Positions 25,578 through 34,098 of a stretch of DNA of 64,000 nucleotides are shown piece by piece. Both the position numbers and the translations under genes were made by a program. This DNA is from CAVVEC01 sp963770485 (lineage in GTDB: Bacteria > Acidobacteriota > Terriglobia > Terriglobales > Acidobacteriaceae). The notes below the pieces were generated by a model, which saw nothing but the letters and a program-made list of their open reading frames with translations, was not told where the DNA came from and ran no database searches. Each line of letters opens with the position of its first letter. Position 1 is the stretch's first letter. The stretch lies in the NCBI GenBank assembly GCA_963770485.1, contig CAVYPX010000011.1, forward strand, positions 1-64,000, in the 5' to 3' direction.

Positions 25578-26732
25578 TTATCTCTGGGCCGCTCCAGTTC
25601 CAGTATTCAGCAAAACGCATACACCCCCCGCGCCGGTAATGGCGACATCGGGCAAGGAACCCGAGGTGAATTTGCCCGTGGCAAGCAATCCCGGAAACTT
25701 TCCCGCGTAATATTCCTTCACTGGCCGAAACGTTCCATTGCCCTTTCCCAGCAGCAGACTGAGAGCGCCACCTACGCCATTTTGATCGCCGGTATCGGAA
25801 ACCGCCAGATCCAGCACCCCATCCCCATTGAAATCATCCAACACCGCTTCCAGCAGATAGTCGTCCGCCTTCCCAGCGGTGTAGTCCTTCGGCTTGCCAA
25901 ATTTGCCGTCGCCATCGCCTAAGAAAACACTTACGGTGGACATAAAATCCACCACCACCAAATCGAGCTTCTTATCCCCGTTCAGGTCGCCCGCCGTCAC
26001 CCAAATCGGGTAGATGTATTTGCTGCCAAAGTTCCTGGGCGCTTGGAAGGTGCCGTCTCCATTCCCCAGCAGGAGACTGGCGTCGCCAGTAGTGGCGCTG
26101 ACAGAGACCAGATCAAGATGGCCATCACCATTGAAGTCGCCCTCGGTCAGCGACACTGGGCCGAGTTCGGTGTCATACGAGTGCGGCGCCCGAAAAGTGC
26201 CGTTACCATTTCCCAACAGGACAGTTATCTTCGTGGTGCTCTGGTCCGAAACCGCCAGATCCAGCTTGCCGTCCTCGTTGAAGTCGCCGACCACCACCCC
26301 CGACGGACCCTCCCCTGCGCTGAAGTTCTTGGCCGCCCGGAAGGTTCCGTCTCCCTTGCCCAGGAGAACGCTTAAGTTCGCGCTGGTCAAGTTCACGATC
26401 ACCAAATCTAGATTTCCATCGTGATTGAAGTCGCCGGTCGCCATGCGGTACGGAAATGTGCCGGAACCGATGCCGAACGTTTTCCCCTTGCGAAAAGTGC
26501 CGTCGCCGTTGCCCAGCAGAATGCTTACACTATTCTGATCGAGGCTGGTCACCGCCAGGTCAAGGATCTTGTCATTATTAAAGTCGCCGACTGCTACCAT
26601 TCCCGAAATCCCGGGAGTCTTATAACAGGTAGGTTTGCCGAACTGCCCGGCTGACATTGAACCACACAAGGGCAGAATGAGAATGGAAATCAGAAGAACT
26701 TTCTCTAAGAAAATGCCGTGGGATCGTCGCAT
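25578..26732 (-). CDS. Secreted FG-GAP/VCBS repeat beta-propeller protein
   Basis: 384 residues from ATG 26732 with AAGGAGG about 6 bases upstream; the frame extends further but the signal peptide starts here (MRRSHGIFLEKVLLISILI). Seven FG-GAP repeats follow, each with (G/D)DFN.D..LDL and ..LLG.G.GTF, matching a seven-bladed propeller with calcium loops. The last repeat is shorter. It is a paralogue of the protein at 1-726, and both probably work outside the cytoplasm as ligand-binding or adhesive proteins. Confidence 0.92.
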   Translation of the reverse strand: MRRSHGIFLEKVLLISILILPLCGSMSAGQFGKPTCYKTPGISGMVAVGDFNNDKILDLAVTSLDQNSVSILLGNGDGTFRKGKTFGIGSGTFPYRMATGDFNHDGNLDLVIVNLTSANLSVLLGKGDGTFRAAKNFSAGEGPSGVVVGDFNEDGKLDLAVSDQSTTKITVLLGNGNGTFRAPHSYDTELGPVSLTEGDFNGDGHLDLVSVSATTGDASLLLGNGDGTFQAPRNFGSKYIYPIWVTAGDLNGDKKLDLVVVDFMSTVSVFLGDGDGKFGKPKDYTAGKADDYLLEAVLDDFNGDGVLDLAVSDTGDQNGVGGALSLLLGKGNGTFRPVKEYYAGKFPGLLATGKFTSGSLPDVAITGAGGVCVLLNTGTGAAQR

Positions 26733-26899
26733 GGATGCCTCCTTGTAGGAGAAAATGAAGGTGACCAATGGATAGCGCAGCGAGTCTGATTGATCCGCTT
26801 GCGAATTCCACAAAGTCCCGTCGGGGTAGCCTACATCCACAGCAGGTGAAGGACAAGGAGAAGAAAGTAACGGGACGTTCGCCTGTTGGCGTCTTCCCA

Positions 26900-27745
26900 C
26901 TAATTGACCGGCTCGGGATCGGCCGCGGCAGGGCGCCGCTGCTGGCCCATGCGATAGAGATGATGGACCGGCCCGGTGCCGTGTCCGAGCGGATGGGCGT
27001 TGGTGATGGCCGCCGCGACGTAGGCTTTAGCCAGAAGCACGGCCTCGGGCAGCCCGCGTCCCAGTGCCAGATGGCAGGCCACCGAAGTGGCAAAAGCGCA
27101 GCCGGTGCCGTGAGTGGAATTGGACCGCAACCTGGCGGACTTGAAGATTTCCTGCTCGACTCCGCGCTTACTGGTGAAGCTCAACAAATCGATCGCCTTA
27201 TCGAGGTGGCCGCCGGTGATCACGACAGCCGCGGCGCCCATGGCATGAAGCTTCGTGGCGGCTGCCCGCATCTGGTCAGGGTTGGTCACGGCCATTGCGG
27301 TCATGGCGGACGCCTCGTCCACGTTCGGGGTTACGACGGTCGCTAGCGGCAGCAATTTCTCCGTAATCAGGCGTGATCCATTCGCGTCCACCAGATCGGC
27401 GCCAGATGAGCTCTTCAAAATTGGATCCAGCACCACGTTGGTCAGTTTCTGGTTGCTCAGAAACTCGGCGACAGCTTGTGCGATCTTCCCTGAGCCCAGC
27501 ATCCCGATGTGCACCGCCGCAATTTCCACATCTCCGGCCAGTTCGGCCAGGGTCTCCACCAACAACTCGACCGAGACTGGTTCCACGCGCCGCACCCCTG
27601 CGGTGGACTGCACAGTCAGCGCCGTGATGCACGCCACCCCGTAGCAACCGTGGGCCGCGATGGTTTTCACATCCGCCGTGACCCCCGCCCCAGAGGACGG
27701 GTCAAAACCGGCGATGGTGAGAACAACCGGAGGCGAGACGGCCAT
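26900..27745 (-). CDS. thiD: Hydroxymethylpyrimidine/phosphomethylpyrimidine kinase
   Basis: 281 residues of the ribokinase superfamily. It phosphorylates HMP and HMP-P in thiamine synthesis. The start VLTIAGFDPSSGAGVTADVKT and the anion-hole motif THGTGCAFATSVACHLALG (catalytic Asp replaced in this family by the GTGC loop) are clear. The last 40 residues (LYRMGQQRRPAAADPEPVN) are a family-atypical tail. No TPP riboswitch elements were seen upstream, and no other thiamine gene is adjacent. Confidence 0.94.
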   Translation of the reverse strand: MAVSPPVVLTIAGFDPSSGAGVTADVKTIAAHGCYGVACITALTVQSTAGVRRVEPVSVELLVETLAELAGDVEIAAVHIGMLGSGKIAQAVAEFLSNQKLTNVVLDPILKSSSGADLVDANGSRLITEKLLPLATVVTPNVDEASAMTAMAVTNPDQMRAAATKLHAMGAAAVVITGGHLDKAIDLLSFTSKRGVEQEIFKSARLRSNSTHGTGCAFATSVACHLALGRGLPEAVLLAKAYVAAAITNAHPLGHGTGPVHHLYRMGQQRRPAAADPEPVN

Positions 27746-28070
27746 AATCGCAATGTATCGGAAACCCAGCCGATTGCAAATTGCTCAGAGGATTCACGTG
27801 AGTCAAGACATGCCCCCAAGCAGGGGACGCCCGCATCCGCCCCAACGCCCAACATGGCGACGGACGCCCAGGTGGGCCCAGCCGAGCGAGTCTGGCAAAA
27901 GCTCCTCCAGCCAAGGGGGGAAAGCAACCTCATTTCCTCGTAAGTTACTGAATCAGCGGCTTAAACTCACGTAACCGACGTAACTCACTGAAAACACAAG
28001 TGCAGCAAATATTGCACGGTACCCTAAACTTCGGTTATTTACTATTAAATTAACATGTAAACGGCTTGTC

Positions 28071-28088
28071 CTACAGTAACATCTGTAG
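28071..28088. promoter_or_regulatory. CTACAG-N6-CTGTAG palindrome
   Basis: A perfect 6-base inverted repeat separated by 6 bases (TAACAT), followed by TTTTC. It could be an operator or a small hairpin. It lies about 75 bases before the -35 box. Confidence 0.35.
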
Positions 28089-28163
28089 TTTTCCTCAAGA
28101 TTGAGAGGAGGTTACGTGAGACATACATAACTATCTGGTCATATTGCTACAGCTAGTTTTGGA

Positions 28164-28192
28164 TTGACACGGTTCCCGCCCGCCTATAGCAT
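28164..28192 (+). promoter_or_regulatory. Promoter of rlpA
   Basis: TTGACA (28164-28169), 17 bases, then TAGCAT (28187-28192). The spacing is ideal and it lies about 90 bases upstream of rlpA. Confidence 0.6.
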
Positions 28193-28280
28193 CGTTCAAT
28201 CTATTTACGAACCAGGTTTTTGGGGAGGACGATTTTACCGATGATGAAGACTTTGACTTTAGAGATGCGAGGTGAACTGA

Positions 28281-28778
28281 ATGCGAAGATATTTTGCTCA
28301 TGGACTGGCGAGCATCCTACTGGTCGTCAGCCTGGGAGCGGCTCAGGGGCCAAACAGCTCAGGGTCGAAAGACACCCAGAATAGTCCGAAACTTAAGCCA
28401 GACGTAAAGAGATCCAAACCAGGCTCTCAGGCTAAACCGATCCACCACCACCCTTACCAGGTTGGAACCGCCTCCTGGTACGGAGAATACTTTGAGGGCC
28501 GGGCCACCGCCAGCGGCGAGCCGTACAACATGTACGACCTCACCGCTGCCCATCCAACATTGCCCTTGGGCAGTTGGGTTCGAGTCACCAACCTGCACAA
28601 TGGGCGTGTAGTGTACGTGCGAATCAACGATCGCGGTCCGATCATTCCCGGCCGGATCATCGACCTCTCCTACGGCGCCGCCCAGGTGCTGCGATTCAGG
28701 GAGAAAGGTCTGCAGCAGGTGCGCCTGGACCTGGCGGAGCCTGAACAGATCGCTGTGCTCCAGCCAGTGGCGGATTAA
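28281..28778 (+). CDS. rlpA: RlpA-family septal ring lytic transglycosylase-like lipoprotein/secreted protein
   Basis: 165 residues with GAGGTG before the ATG. A signal peptide ends near residue 22 (SLGAAQ); no lipobox Cys is visible, unlike E. coli RlpA. After a basic, Pro-rich linker the double-psi beta-barrel domain (about 60-150) reads GTASWYGEYFEGRATASGE, MYDLTAAHPTLPLGSWVRVT and VYVRINDRGPIIPGRIIDLS, including the catalytic Asp. No SPOR domain follows; a separate SPOR protein lies at 1848-2447. RlpA enzymes cleave denuded glycans at the septum in Pseudomonas. Confidence 0.93.
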   Translation: MRRYFAHGLASILLVVSLGAAQGPNSSGSKDTQNSPKLKPDVKRSKPGSQAKPIHHHPYQVGTASWYGEYFEGRATASGEPYNMYDLTAAHPTLPLGSWVRVTNLHNGRVVYVRINDRGPIIPGRIIDLSYGAAQVLRFREKGLQQVRLDLAEPEQIAVLQPVAD

Positions 28779-28805
28779 CCCGCAAACGTTTTACACTTCC
28801 CAAGG

Positions 28806-29507
28806 ATGTACGATCCGCGCCAGCGCTTGATCGTCGCTCTGGATGTGTCGTCCGCGGCCGCAGCCCAGAAGATTGTGGCGGCCGTGGGCGACTCCGCCTT
28901 CAGTTACAAGGTGGGAATGCAGCTCTACACCGCGGAAGGCCCGCAAATCGTGCGCGATCTGGTGGCGGCGGGCCGCAGAGTTTTTCTTGATCTGAAGTAT
29001 CACGACATTCCCAACACGGTAGGGGCAGCCGTCCGTGAAGCCGCAAAACTGGGCGTGAGCATGCTGACGGTGCACGCCTCAGGCGGAGGCAAAATGCTGC
29101 GCGCCGCCACTGAGGCTGCGGATAGCGTGAATGCTGGGCTGATGGTGCTGGCGGTCACCGTCCTCACCAGCCTCGACGACAATGACCTCGACAAATTGGG
29201 CGTGCGCGGCCGAGCGCAGGATCAAGTCTTGCGCCTGGCGGCCCTGGCGATCGCCAATGGATGCCGCGGGGTGGTCGCGTCGGCTCGTGAAGCCTCCGAA
29301 CTCCGCAGCCAACTCGACGGCGACTTTGCCATCGTGATTCCGGGAGTGCGTCCCGCGGGCGCCGAAGCCGGCGATCAAGCTCGGGTGGCGACGCCTGCGG
29401 AAGCGATTGCCGCTGGTGCTACGCACATCGTAGTCGGCCGCCCGATCACCGCCGCCGCAGATCCAGCCAGCGAAGCTCGCGCCATCCTGGCTCAGATCAG
29501 CTTCTGA
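28806..29507 (+). CDS. pyrF: Orotidine 5'-phosphate decarboxylase
   Basis: 233 residues; type 1 OMP decarboxylase, the last step of UMP synthesis. Catalytic Lys-Asp motif DLKYHDIPNTV (about 59-69), start RLIVALDVSSAAAAQ, and the phosphate-binding VIPGVRPAGAEAGDQARVATP stretch. AAGG precedes the ATG by about 2-3 bases. It stands 27 bases after rlpA and may be co-transcribed with it. Confidence 0.95.
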   Translation: MYDPRQRLIVALDVSSAAAAQKIVAAVGDSAFSYKVGMQLYTAEGPQIVRDLVAAGRRVFLDLKYHDIPNTVGAAVREAAKLGVSMLTVHASGGGKMLRAATEAADSVNAGLMVLAVTVLTSLDDNDLDKLGVRGRAQDQVLRLAALAIANGCRGVVASAREASELRSQLDGDFAIVIPGVRPAGAEAGDQARVATPAEAIAAGATHIVVGRPITAAADPASEARAILAQISF

Positions 29508-29589
29508 TCAGCGAAGCCCTTGCGCCTTTGAGTTTTCAAAAAAATCAAAGAGCCGCAAGGAACGACTGTGCTTCATCTCCTGCGGCTAC

Positions 29590-29612
29590 AAAGCTAGCTA
29601 CTAGCTACCAAC
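29590..29612. repeat. CTAGCTA simple-repeat patch
   Basis: AAGCTAGCTACTAGCTACC between pyrF and the 58-aa gene, of the same CTAG-rich style as 19784-19823. Confidence 0.4.
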
Positions 29613-29628
29613 GATTATCTCGTGTTTC

Positions 29629-29805
29629 TCACAGTTTCTCGCAGAACTCGCAGGCCGAGCAGGAAATAAACATGCCGCCGGCCAGTCCGCGCTCCCGGTC
29701 CTTGACTCGTTTGACGATGCGGGTGGGTTTGCCGCACTTCGGGCAATCCGTGCTCTTCGAAGTGTCCATCACCTTCTTGCGATCCGCTGTCTTTGCAATT
29801 TTCAC
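29629..29805 (-). CDS. 58-aa zinc-ribbon small protein
   Basis: GTG at 29803-29805 with AGGAGA about 7 bases upstream. The 58 residues contain a CPKC pair (SKSTDCPKCGKPTRIV) and a CSACEFC group near the C-terminus (ISCSACEFCEKL), the layout of a zinc ribbon. The middle is basic (KRVKDRERGLAGG). Small proteins of this type often bind nucleic acid or act as zinc-dependent regulators, but no function is assigned. The frame reads on the opposite strand from a longer, implausible overlap. Confidence 0.72.
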   Translation of the reverse strand: MKIAKTADRKKVMDTSKSTDCPKCGKPTRIVKRVKDRERGLAGGMFISCSACEFCEKL

Positions 29806-29998
29806 CGTCTATCTCCTGGCAAACCCTGCCGCAAACGGCGGCTCAGGGCTGAATGTTTGAACTAAGAATTCGGGAGTAATTCGAGGGGTGGGTTCACCGC
29901 ACCCGGAAAAATGCCTGAAAACTCACTCCAAGCTTGATTTTACATGAACACGGCGCACGCGTCTTGCTTTGTGATTGATGAGAGTATGGGCCGATCAG

Positions 29999-30094
29999 TT
30001 AATCCCTGCCTACGAACGCCCGTATCACAATGACGACGATTGCGACGCCCACCAAAATCGTCGCCAGGGCGATCTCGAAGCTCATCCACTCCAT
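29999..30094 (-). CDS. 31-aa single-pass membrane small protein
   Basis: Thirty-one residues: after MEWMSFEIALATIL, a hydrophobic span (about residues 7-27, Val/Ile-rich) ends with a basic/acidic RAFVGRD tail. It lies 38 bases after the stop of the secreted protein at 30133-31068 on the same strand, so it may be the second gene of that operon. The ribosome site is weak (an internal GGAG only 3 bases before Met4). Codon use and the clean membrane-helix pattern support coding, but it is the least certain small gene. Confidence 0.45.
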   Translation of the reverse strand: MEWMSFEIALATILVGVAIVVIVIRAFVGRD

Positions 30095-30132
30095 CACGGA
30101 GGGGTTGATTCCAGGGAAGCTGCTTTCAAAAA

Positions 30133-31068
30133 CTACCTGGAGACGGCCGCGAACAGATCCGAGTGCATCAACGACTGAAACTGTTTGTCGTCGGCTTTGA
30201 AGTGCATCTGCAAATTGGAGCTGTCCGAATTCACCGAGACGCTCTCCAACGCCACTTTCTCAACCGGCGTGGCTGTCATCTTCCGGTAAAGCACCCCCGC
30301 CTTCACCAGTGAGGAGAGCGTGGCCGCGGTCACCGAGTCCGAAGTGACCACATCCAGATCAAAGTTCACACCACTCTGAAAGTTCATGGCGTAGCGCGAA
30401 CCCAGCACATGCTTCTTGACTGTATTGAAGTCGGCCAGCTTGCCGGCATCGCCCAGGGCGGAGAGCAGCATATTTTGCGTTCCCTGCTGATCGAGCACAC
30501 TCCACACCGTGCCCGATTCCACCGAGCCGATCATATCGGCAACCTGAGTGTTGGAGTCAAGCGTGGAAGTGTAACCATCACGCGCATCCAGCGCACCTTT
30601 TACTGCGGCACCATCGCCAAACAGCAATGAGTTTTCGTCCAGGAAAGTCATCTCCATGCCGCCGGACATCGGGTAGATATCGGTGTCCCGATATTTGAGC
30701 GGCTTCACCTTTTTCAAACGCATCTTCTTGACGAAGGCTTTCATGGAAAATGAGCCCTGGGCAATCCCGACGACCTTCACTCCATCTTTGCCCTTGCGAT
30801 AAGAAGCAAAAGTGAGCTGATCGACATCCTTCTCCGGGTCAATGCCGACACCCTTGAGAGAGGTTTCGAATTCCTTCAGGCTGGGCGGAAGCACCTGATC
30901 TTTCAGCGCCATGGCAGTGCTGGAGTTCTTGAGGGTGCGATAGTCCACGGTGATAATCTGCTGCACATCGGACGGGATCACACTCCGCGCGGAACTTCCC
31001 ATAGCCGCTGCCCATGCCCCGGCGGCCGAAAATAGTACAACCCACAAACAGCTCTTCACTGGTTTCAT
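30133..31068 (-). CDS. Secreted conserved hypothetical protein
   Basis: 311 residues with a signal peptide to about residue 22 (AAGAWAAA). It then begins SVIPSDVQQIITVDYRTLKN, a pattern known from Acidobacteria-type periplasmic proteins. No enzymatic motif; several alpha/beta segments end VNSDSSNLQMHFKADDKQF. Its name remains hypothetical. It is upstream of the 31-aa gene on the same strand. Confidence 0.78.
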   Translation of the reverse strand: MKPVKSCLWVVLFSAAGAWAAAMGSSARSVIPSDVQQIITVDYRTLKNSSTAMALKDQVLPPSLKEFETSLKGVGIDPEKDVDQLTFASYRKGKDGVKVVGIAQGSFSMKAFVKKMRLKKVKPLKYRDTDIYPMSGGMEMTFLDENSLLFGDGAAVKGALDARDGYTSTLDSNTQVADMIGSVESGTVWSVLDQQGTQNMLLSALGDAGKLADFNTVKKHVLGSRYAMNFQSGVNFDLDVVTSDSVTAATLSSLVKAGVLYRKMTATPVEKVALESVSVNSDSSNLQMHFKADDKQFQSLMHSDLFAAVSR

Positions 31069-31277
31069 AGATAAACTGCCTCTGAGATTCTAGACACTTG
31101 GATGCCGATGAGCTGAATCAGGTTCATTGCCTCGGCCCTATCATTGTATGCCAAGCACCGCCGCAGCATCGGAAACGAAAGTGCAATTCTGCACAGGCGT
31201 AGGAAACTCCGGTGCTGGCTGGATGTTGCGCCAATTTGTCGCCCGAAGGTGCTATGGGAGCCGGCCTCAGAGAAGTC

Positions 31278-31502
31278 TCATCCCTTCACTTCCCCTGCCC
31301 GCCACCAGCGCCCCACTGCGATCAGGGACCATACACCCTCTACGAGACCGAACGGCCAGGCGCCTTGCAAGAATCCGTAAACTGAGGCCAGCACGCAAGA
31401 CGCGGCAAAAGCCAGAATGAACCAGCGGCTGCGATTCTCCAGCGCATAGCACACCATCATCGCGGTGACTGCGAACAATCCGAAGAGTGAAAGCCGATCC
31501 AA
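31278..31502 (-). CDS. Small three-helix membrane protein downstream of FTCD
   Basis: 74 residues from TTG 31502, three bases after the FTCD stop, so translation is probably coupled. Two to three hydrophobic segments (MDRLSLFGLFAVTAMMVCYALE; FILAFAASCVLASVYGFL; PFGLVEGVWSLIAVG) suggest a small integral membrane protein. No family recognised. AGGG lies about 10 bases upstream. Confidence 0.72.
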   Translation of the reverse strand: MDRLSLFGLFAVTAMMVCYALENRSRWFILAFAASCVLASVYGFLQGAWPFGLVEGVWSLIAVGRWWRAGEVKG

Positions 31503-31505
31503 GTC

Positions 31506-32981
31506 TTATTGCCCTGCCAGCGCCGCTGCCTTTTTCTTGACCTCCGCCGCGAATGCCACGTCTTGCAAAGACGCCAGGTTAATTTCCACATTCGCCAGCG
31601 CACTCTCGACCGCAGCCCGTGCCAATGCGATGGCCGTCGTGAGGTCGGATTTCATGTTCGGATTGGTGATCGGCTTCAGCTTTTCGGCGATCCCTGCCAC
31701 TTCCCTCGCCCGTTCGGCGACGCTTAAGGGCACGCTGGTCGCCCGCTTCAGCGCAGCGTCGATCATCCCATCTGCGTTCGCCGAGTTTTTGGCCTGTTTG
31801 TAGGCCTTCAGCACGGCGTTGTAGGACTCAGCATCGGCATCAATCGCCGCCTTCAATTCTTCGCGCAATTGTGAGAGCCGGGCGAGGGCTTCGCTCAACT
31901 CCCGCTCATATTGCACGTATGCTTTCTTGCCGCGCGACATGGAGGCCACCATCGTCGCCAATCCCGCCGCCATGGCCCCGCTGGCCGCCGCCGCGCTGCC
32001 GCCCCCCGGGGTGGCCGTGGGCGCCGCTAGCTGTTCCACGAACGGTTCGACTCCGGCCCTCAAACCGCCTATGGCAACCTTGCCTCCCATCACGGCACTC
32101 AAGCGGTTTTCTAAGATTAAAGACGAATCGAAATTCTCCACCTGCAAGAACCACTCTGCTGCCGATTCCAAAGCCTTCTTCGGAACCAATCCCACGATCT
32201 CGCTGCTGACCGGCGAAACGCCGTAGCGCGCCGCTTCCCGCTTCACCATCTCAAACGCGCGATGAATCGGCGTCTGCTCGAAATCCGTAAGGTTCATGGA
32301 GACTTGGGCCAGGCCACGAACCAGGAATCCCGCGCCCTTCACAAATCGCAAGCCGCCACTGGAGAAGCGCACCGCCTTGGCGACGTTCTTTGCAATTTGG
32401 ACATCCGGCGTGCTGAGAAAAACGTTGTAGGCGATGAGGAATTTCCGGGCGCCTACCACCGTCGCCCCAGCCGTCGGATGTACTCGTGGATCGCCGAAGT
32501 CTGGCTTTCTTGCAGGATTGGTCGCAATCTCCGCCCGGATGCCTTCGAATTGTCCTCGGCGAATGTTCTCCAGATTCTGCCGCTCCGGCGTAGTCGCCGC
32601 TGCCTCGTACAGATAAACCGGAATCTGGTAGCGCTTCCAGATTTCCGCGCCAACGAGCCGCGCCATGGCTACGCAATCTTCGATAGTGACGCCTTCGATC
32701 GGAATAAACGGCACCACGTCCGCCGCGCCCATGCGGGGGTGTGCTCCCTGGTGTTTATTGAGATCAATGAGTTCGGCCGCTTTGCCCACGCCGCGGATGG
32801 CCGCTTCCTGAATCGCCTCGCGTTCGCCGACCAATGTAATCACGCAGCGGTTGTGATCGGCATCCATTTCGCGATCCAGCAGGTAGACGCCATCCATCCT
32901 CATGGCCTCGACCACGGCATCGACCTTCGCCTTGTCGCGGCCTTCGGAGAAATTGGGAACACATTCAACAAGTGTTGACAT
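31506..32981 (-). CDS. ftcD: Bifunctional glutamate formiminotransferase/formimino-THF cyclodeaminase
   Basis: 491 residues. The N-terminal formiminotransferase domain (about 1-300) starts MSTLVECVPNFSEGRDKAKV and contains the catalytic-His stretch HQGAHPRMGAADVVPFIPI. The C-terminal cyclodeaminase domain (about 310-491) begins VEQLAAPTATPGGGSAAAAS. Together they pass the formimino group from formiminoglutamate to tetrahydrofolate and release ammonia, giving 5,10-methenyl-THF in histidine breakdown. The order and fusion match the animal FTCD; many bacteria use separate proteins. No other hut gene flanks it. Confidence 0.95.
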   Translation of the reverse strand: MSTLVECVPNFSEGRDKAKVDAVVEAMRMDGVYLLDREMDADHNRCVITLVGEREAIQEAAIRGVGKAAELIDLNKHQGAHPRMGAADVVPFIPIEGVTIEDCVAMARLVGAEIWKRYQIPVYLYEAAATTPERQNLENIRRGQFEGIRAEIATNPARKPDFGDPRVHPTAGATVVGARKFLIAYNVFLSTPDVQIAKNVAKAVRFSSGGLRFVKGAGFLVRGLAQVSMNLTDFEQTPIHRAFEMVKREAARYGVSPVSSEIVGLVPKKALESAAEWFLQVENFDSSLILENRLSAVMGGKVAIGGLRAGVEPFVEQLAAPTATPGGGSAAAASGAMAAGLATMVASMSRGKKAYVQYERELSEALARLSQLREELKAAIDADAESYNAVLKAYKQAKNSANADGMIDAALKRATSVPLSVAERAREVAGIAEKLKPITNPNMKSDLTTAIALARAAVESALANVEINLASLQDVAFAAEVKKKAAALAGQ

Positions 32982-33087
32982 AAGCGAGAAGGATATCCGG
33001 CAGGGTTGCCGGGCTGCAACCTGTGGTTAGCTCGACCGGCATCGTTCGTGTGAGGAATCCGAGCCTCAACGAGTTCCTGCAGAATAG

Positions 33088-33576
33088 TCAGCGCCGCCGG
33101 TGGCTGCGCCGTCCGCGGAACATCCGCGAATCATAGTCTAACGGCTCGAGATCGCGCACCACAATTTTCTTGTAGTCAGGATGCGCCGGGTTGATAAGGC
33201 AGTTATTTTCGGAAGGGGCAAGAACCGAGGGAACCAGTAACAAACCATGCTCGCCGCGTTTCACAAATTCATCCCCCAGCCGGGTAAGTTCTGGCGGGGC
33301 CGTGGATTCGCGCCAGGTTGCGGGCAGAGAAGCAGCTTCGACCCTCTCGCGTGCTAAATCGTCAGGAACTTCCGCAATTGCCAAAACAAGATCCGTCGGG
33401 GCATCGTCCTTGTCAACGTGCACGAAATATTCCAGCATCGCGAGAGATTGGTGCTCCGACGCATAACTGAGGCGCGTTCCAGGGCTCGACCAGCGTCCCC
33501 CATAGCGGTATGCTCCCTCGCCATCAAACCGAGCACGCGCATACGCCTTGCGCAATACCCGGTAAACTCGCTTCAA
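33088..33576 (-). CDS. RES-domain toxin
   Basis: 162 residues of the RES family. Conserved Arg, Glu and Ser positions fit the family: RVLRKAYARARFDGEGAYRYGGRWSSPGTRLSY with Arg..Tyr, then ALEYFVH-like (SLAMLEYFVH) and LLVPSVLAPSENNCLINP. RES toxins deplete NAD+ in studied systems (for example MbcT). It is the second gene of an antitoxin-toxin pair and its start overlaps the antitoxin stop by 4 bases. The C-terminus ends with an Arg-rich tail (GRRSHRRR). Confidence 0.93.
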   Translation of the reverse strand: MKRVYRVLRKAYARARFDGEGAYRYGGRWSSPGTRLSYASEHQSLAMLEYFVHVDKDDAPTDLVLAIAEVPDDLARERVEAASLPATWRESTAPPELTRLGDEFVKRGEHGLLLVPSVLAPSENNCLINPAHPDYKKIVVRDLEPLDYDSRMFRGRRSHRRR

Positions 33577-34010
33577 CTAACTCCGCCATAGGCGATGCGC
33601 CCCAGGATGTTCTCCACCTGCCGTGCTCCCAGTTCCGTATCCATTGCGGCGACAGGTGCGAGACCACCCAGAGCGCGGTTCGGATGCTTGAGCCAGCGGG
33701 TGACGCGTTCGTGATCGCCAAGGTACTCATTGGCAATAGCGACGATCCGGGCGAATCGGTAAAGCCGGTCGGATTCGTAGCGCGCCAACCTTCCACTGCG
33801 ACGGCGGCGTTGCAAGCTTCGAGGAGAAAGATCGAGTGCAGCGGCAAGTTCTTTCAGGGTCAGACCCGACGCTCGCATCAACCCCTCGACTACGGCCGGA
33901 GGAAAGCCCTCGCGGATCGCTTCGCGCATCTCACGATCGTTGGAAAGGACACGCCCCAGGGTCTGTTTGCCCCCTAGCTCTTCAACCACAGCTCGCAGTT
34001 CATTTACCAT
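33573..34010 (-). CDS. Xre/MbcA/ParS-type antitoxin
   Basis: 145 residues, with an N-terminal HTH (EGLMRASGLTLKELAAALDLSPRSLQRRRR, about 44-73) and a C-terminal toxin-binding DUF2384 region (DRLYRFARIVAIANEYLGDHERVTRWLKHPNRALGG). It precedes the RES toxin and the overlapping stop/start couples them. The pair is a complete RES-Xre toxin-antitoxin module, likely self-regulated through the HTH. The minus-strand promoter lies in the AT-richer 34011-34040 segment. Confidence 0.93.
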   Translation of the reverse strand: MVNELRAVVEELGGKQTLGRVLSNDREMREAIREGFPPAVVEGLMRASGLTLKELAAALDLSPRSLQRRRRSGRLARYESDRLYRFARIVAIANEYLGDHERVTRWLKHPNRALGGLAPVAAMDTELGARQVENILGRIAYGGVS

Positions 34011-34098
34011 TATGTCGCCTATTGTAGCGACAAATGGCGCTCACGTCAAGACCCATAGGCCGCAGGGGGCTTTGCCTGATCCCGATCAAGCGCGATGC

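Larger units (their letters stand above)
27746..28280. other. Intergenic region: AT-rich leader and promoter of rlpA
   Basis: No gene found. Bases 27950-28060 are unusually AT-rich with CGTAAGTTACTGA/CGTAACTCACTGA direct repeats. A palindrome CTACAG-N6-CTGTAG (28071-28088) and a promoter (28164-28192) precede rlpA. A 48-codon frame from ATG 28241 overlaps rlpA and was not called. The 180 bases after thiD show no riboswitch. Confidence 0.6.

Noticed and set aside
27746..27960. TPP riboswitch upstream of thiD
   Set aside because: No CTGAGA/ACCTGA boxes or supporting stems could be found on the minus strand.
28241..28390. A 48-codon frame starting with ATGATGAAG before rlpA
   Set aside because: The ribosome site is 13 bases away and it runs out of frame through the rlpA signal peptide; more likely leader sequence.
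29528..29860. A 110-codon plus-strand frame over the 58-aa gene
   Set aside because: The minus-strand zinc-ribbon frame has a ribosome site and Cys pattern; the plus frame has neither.
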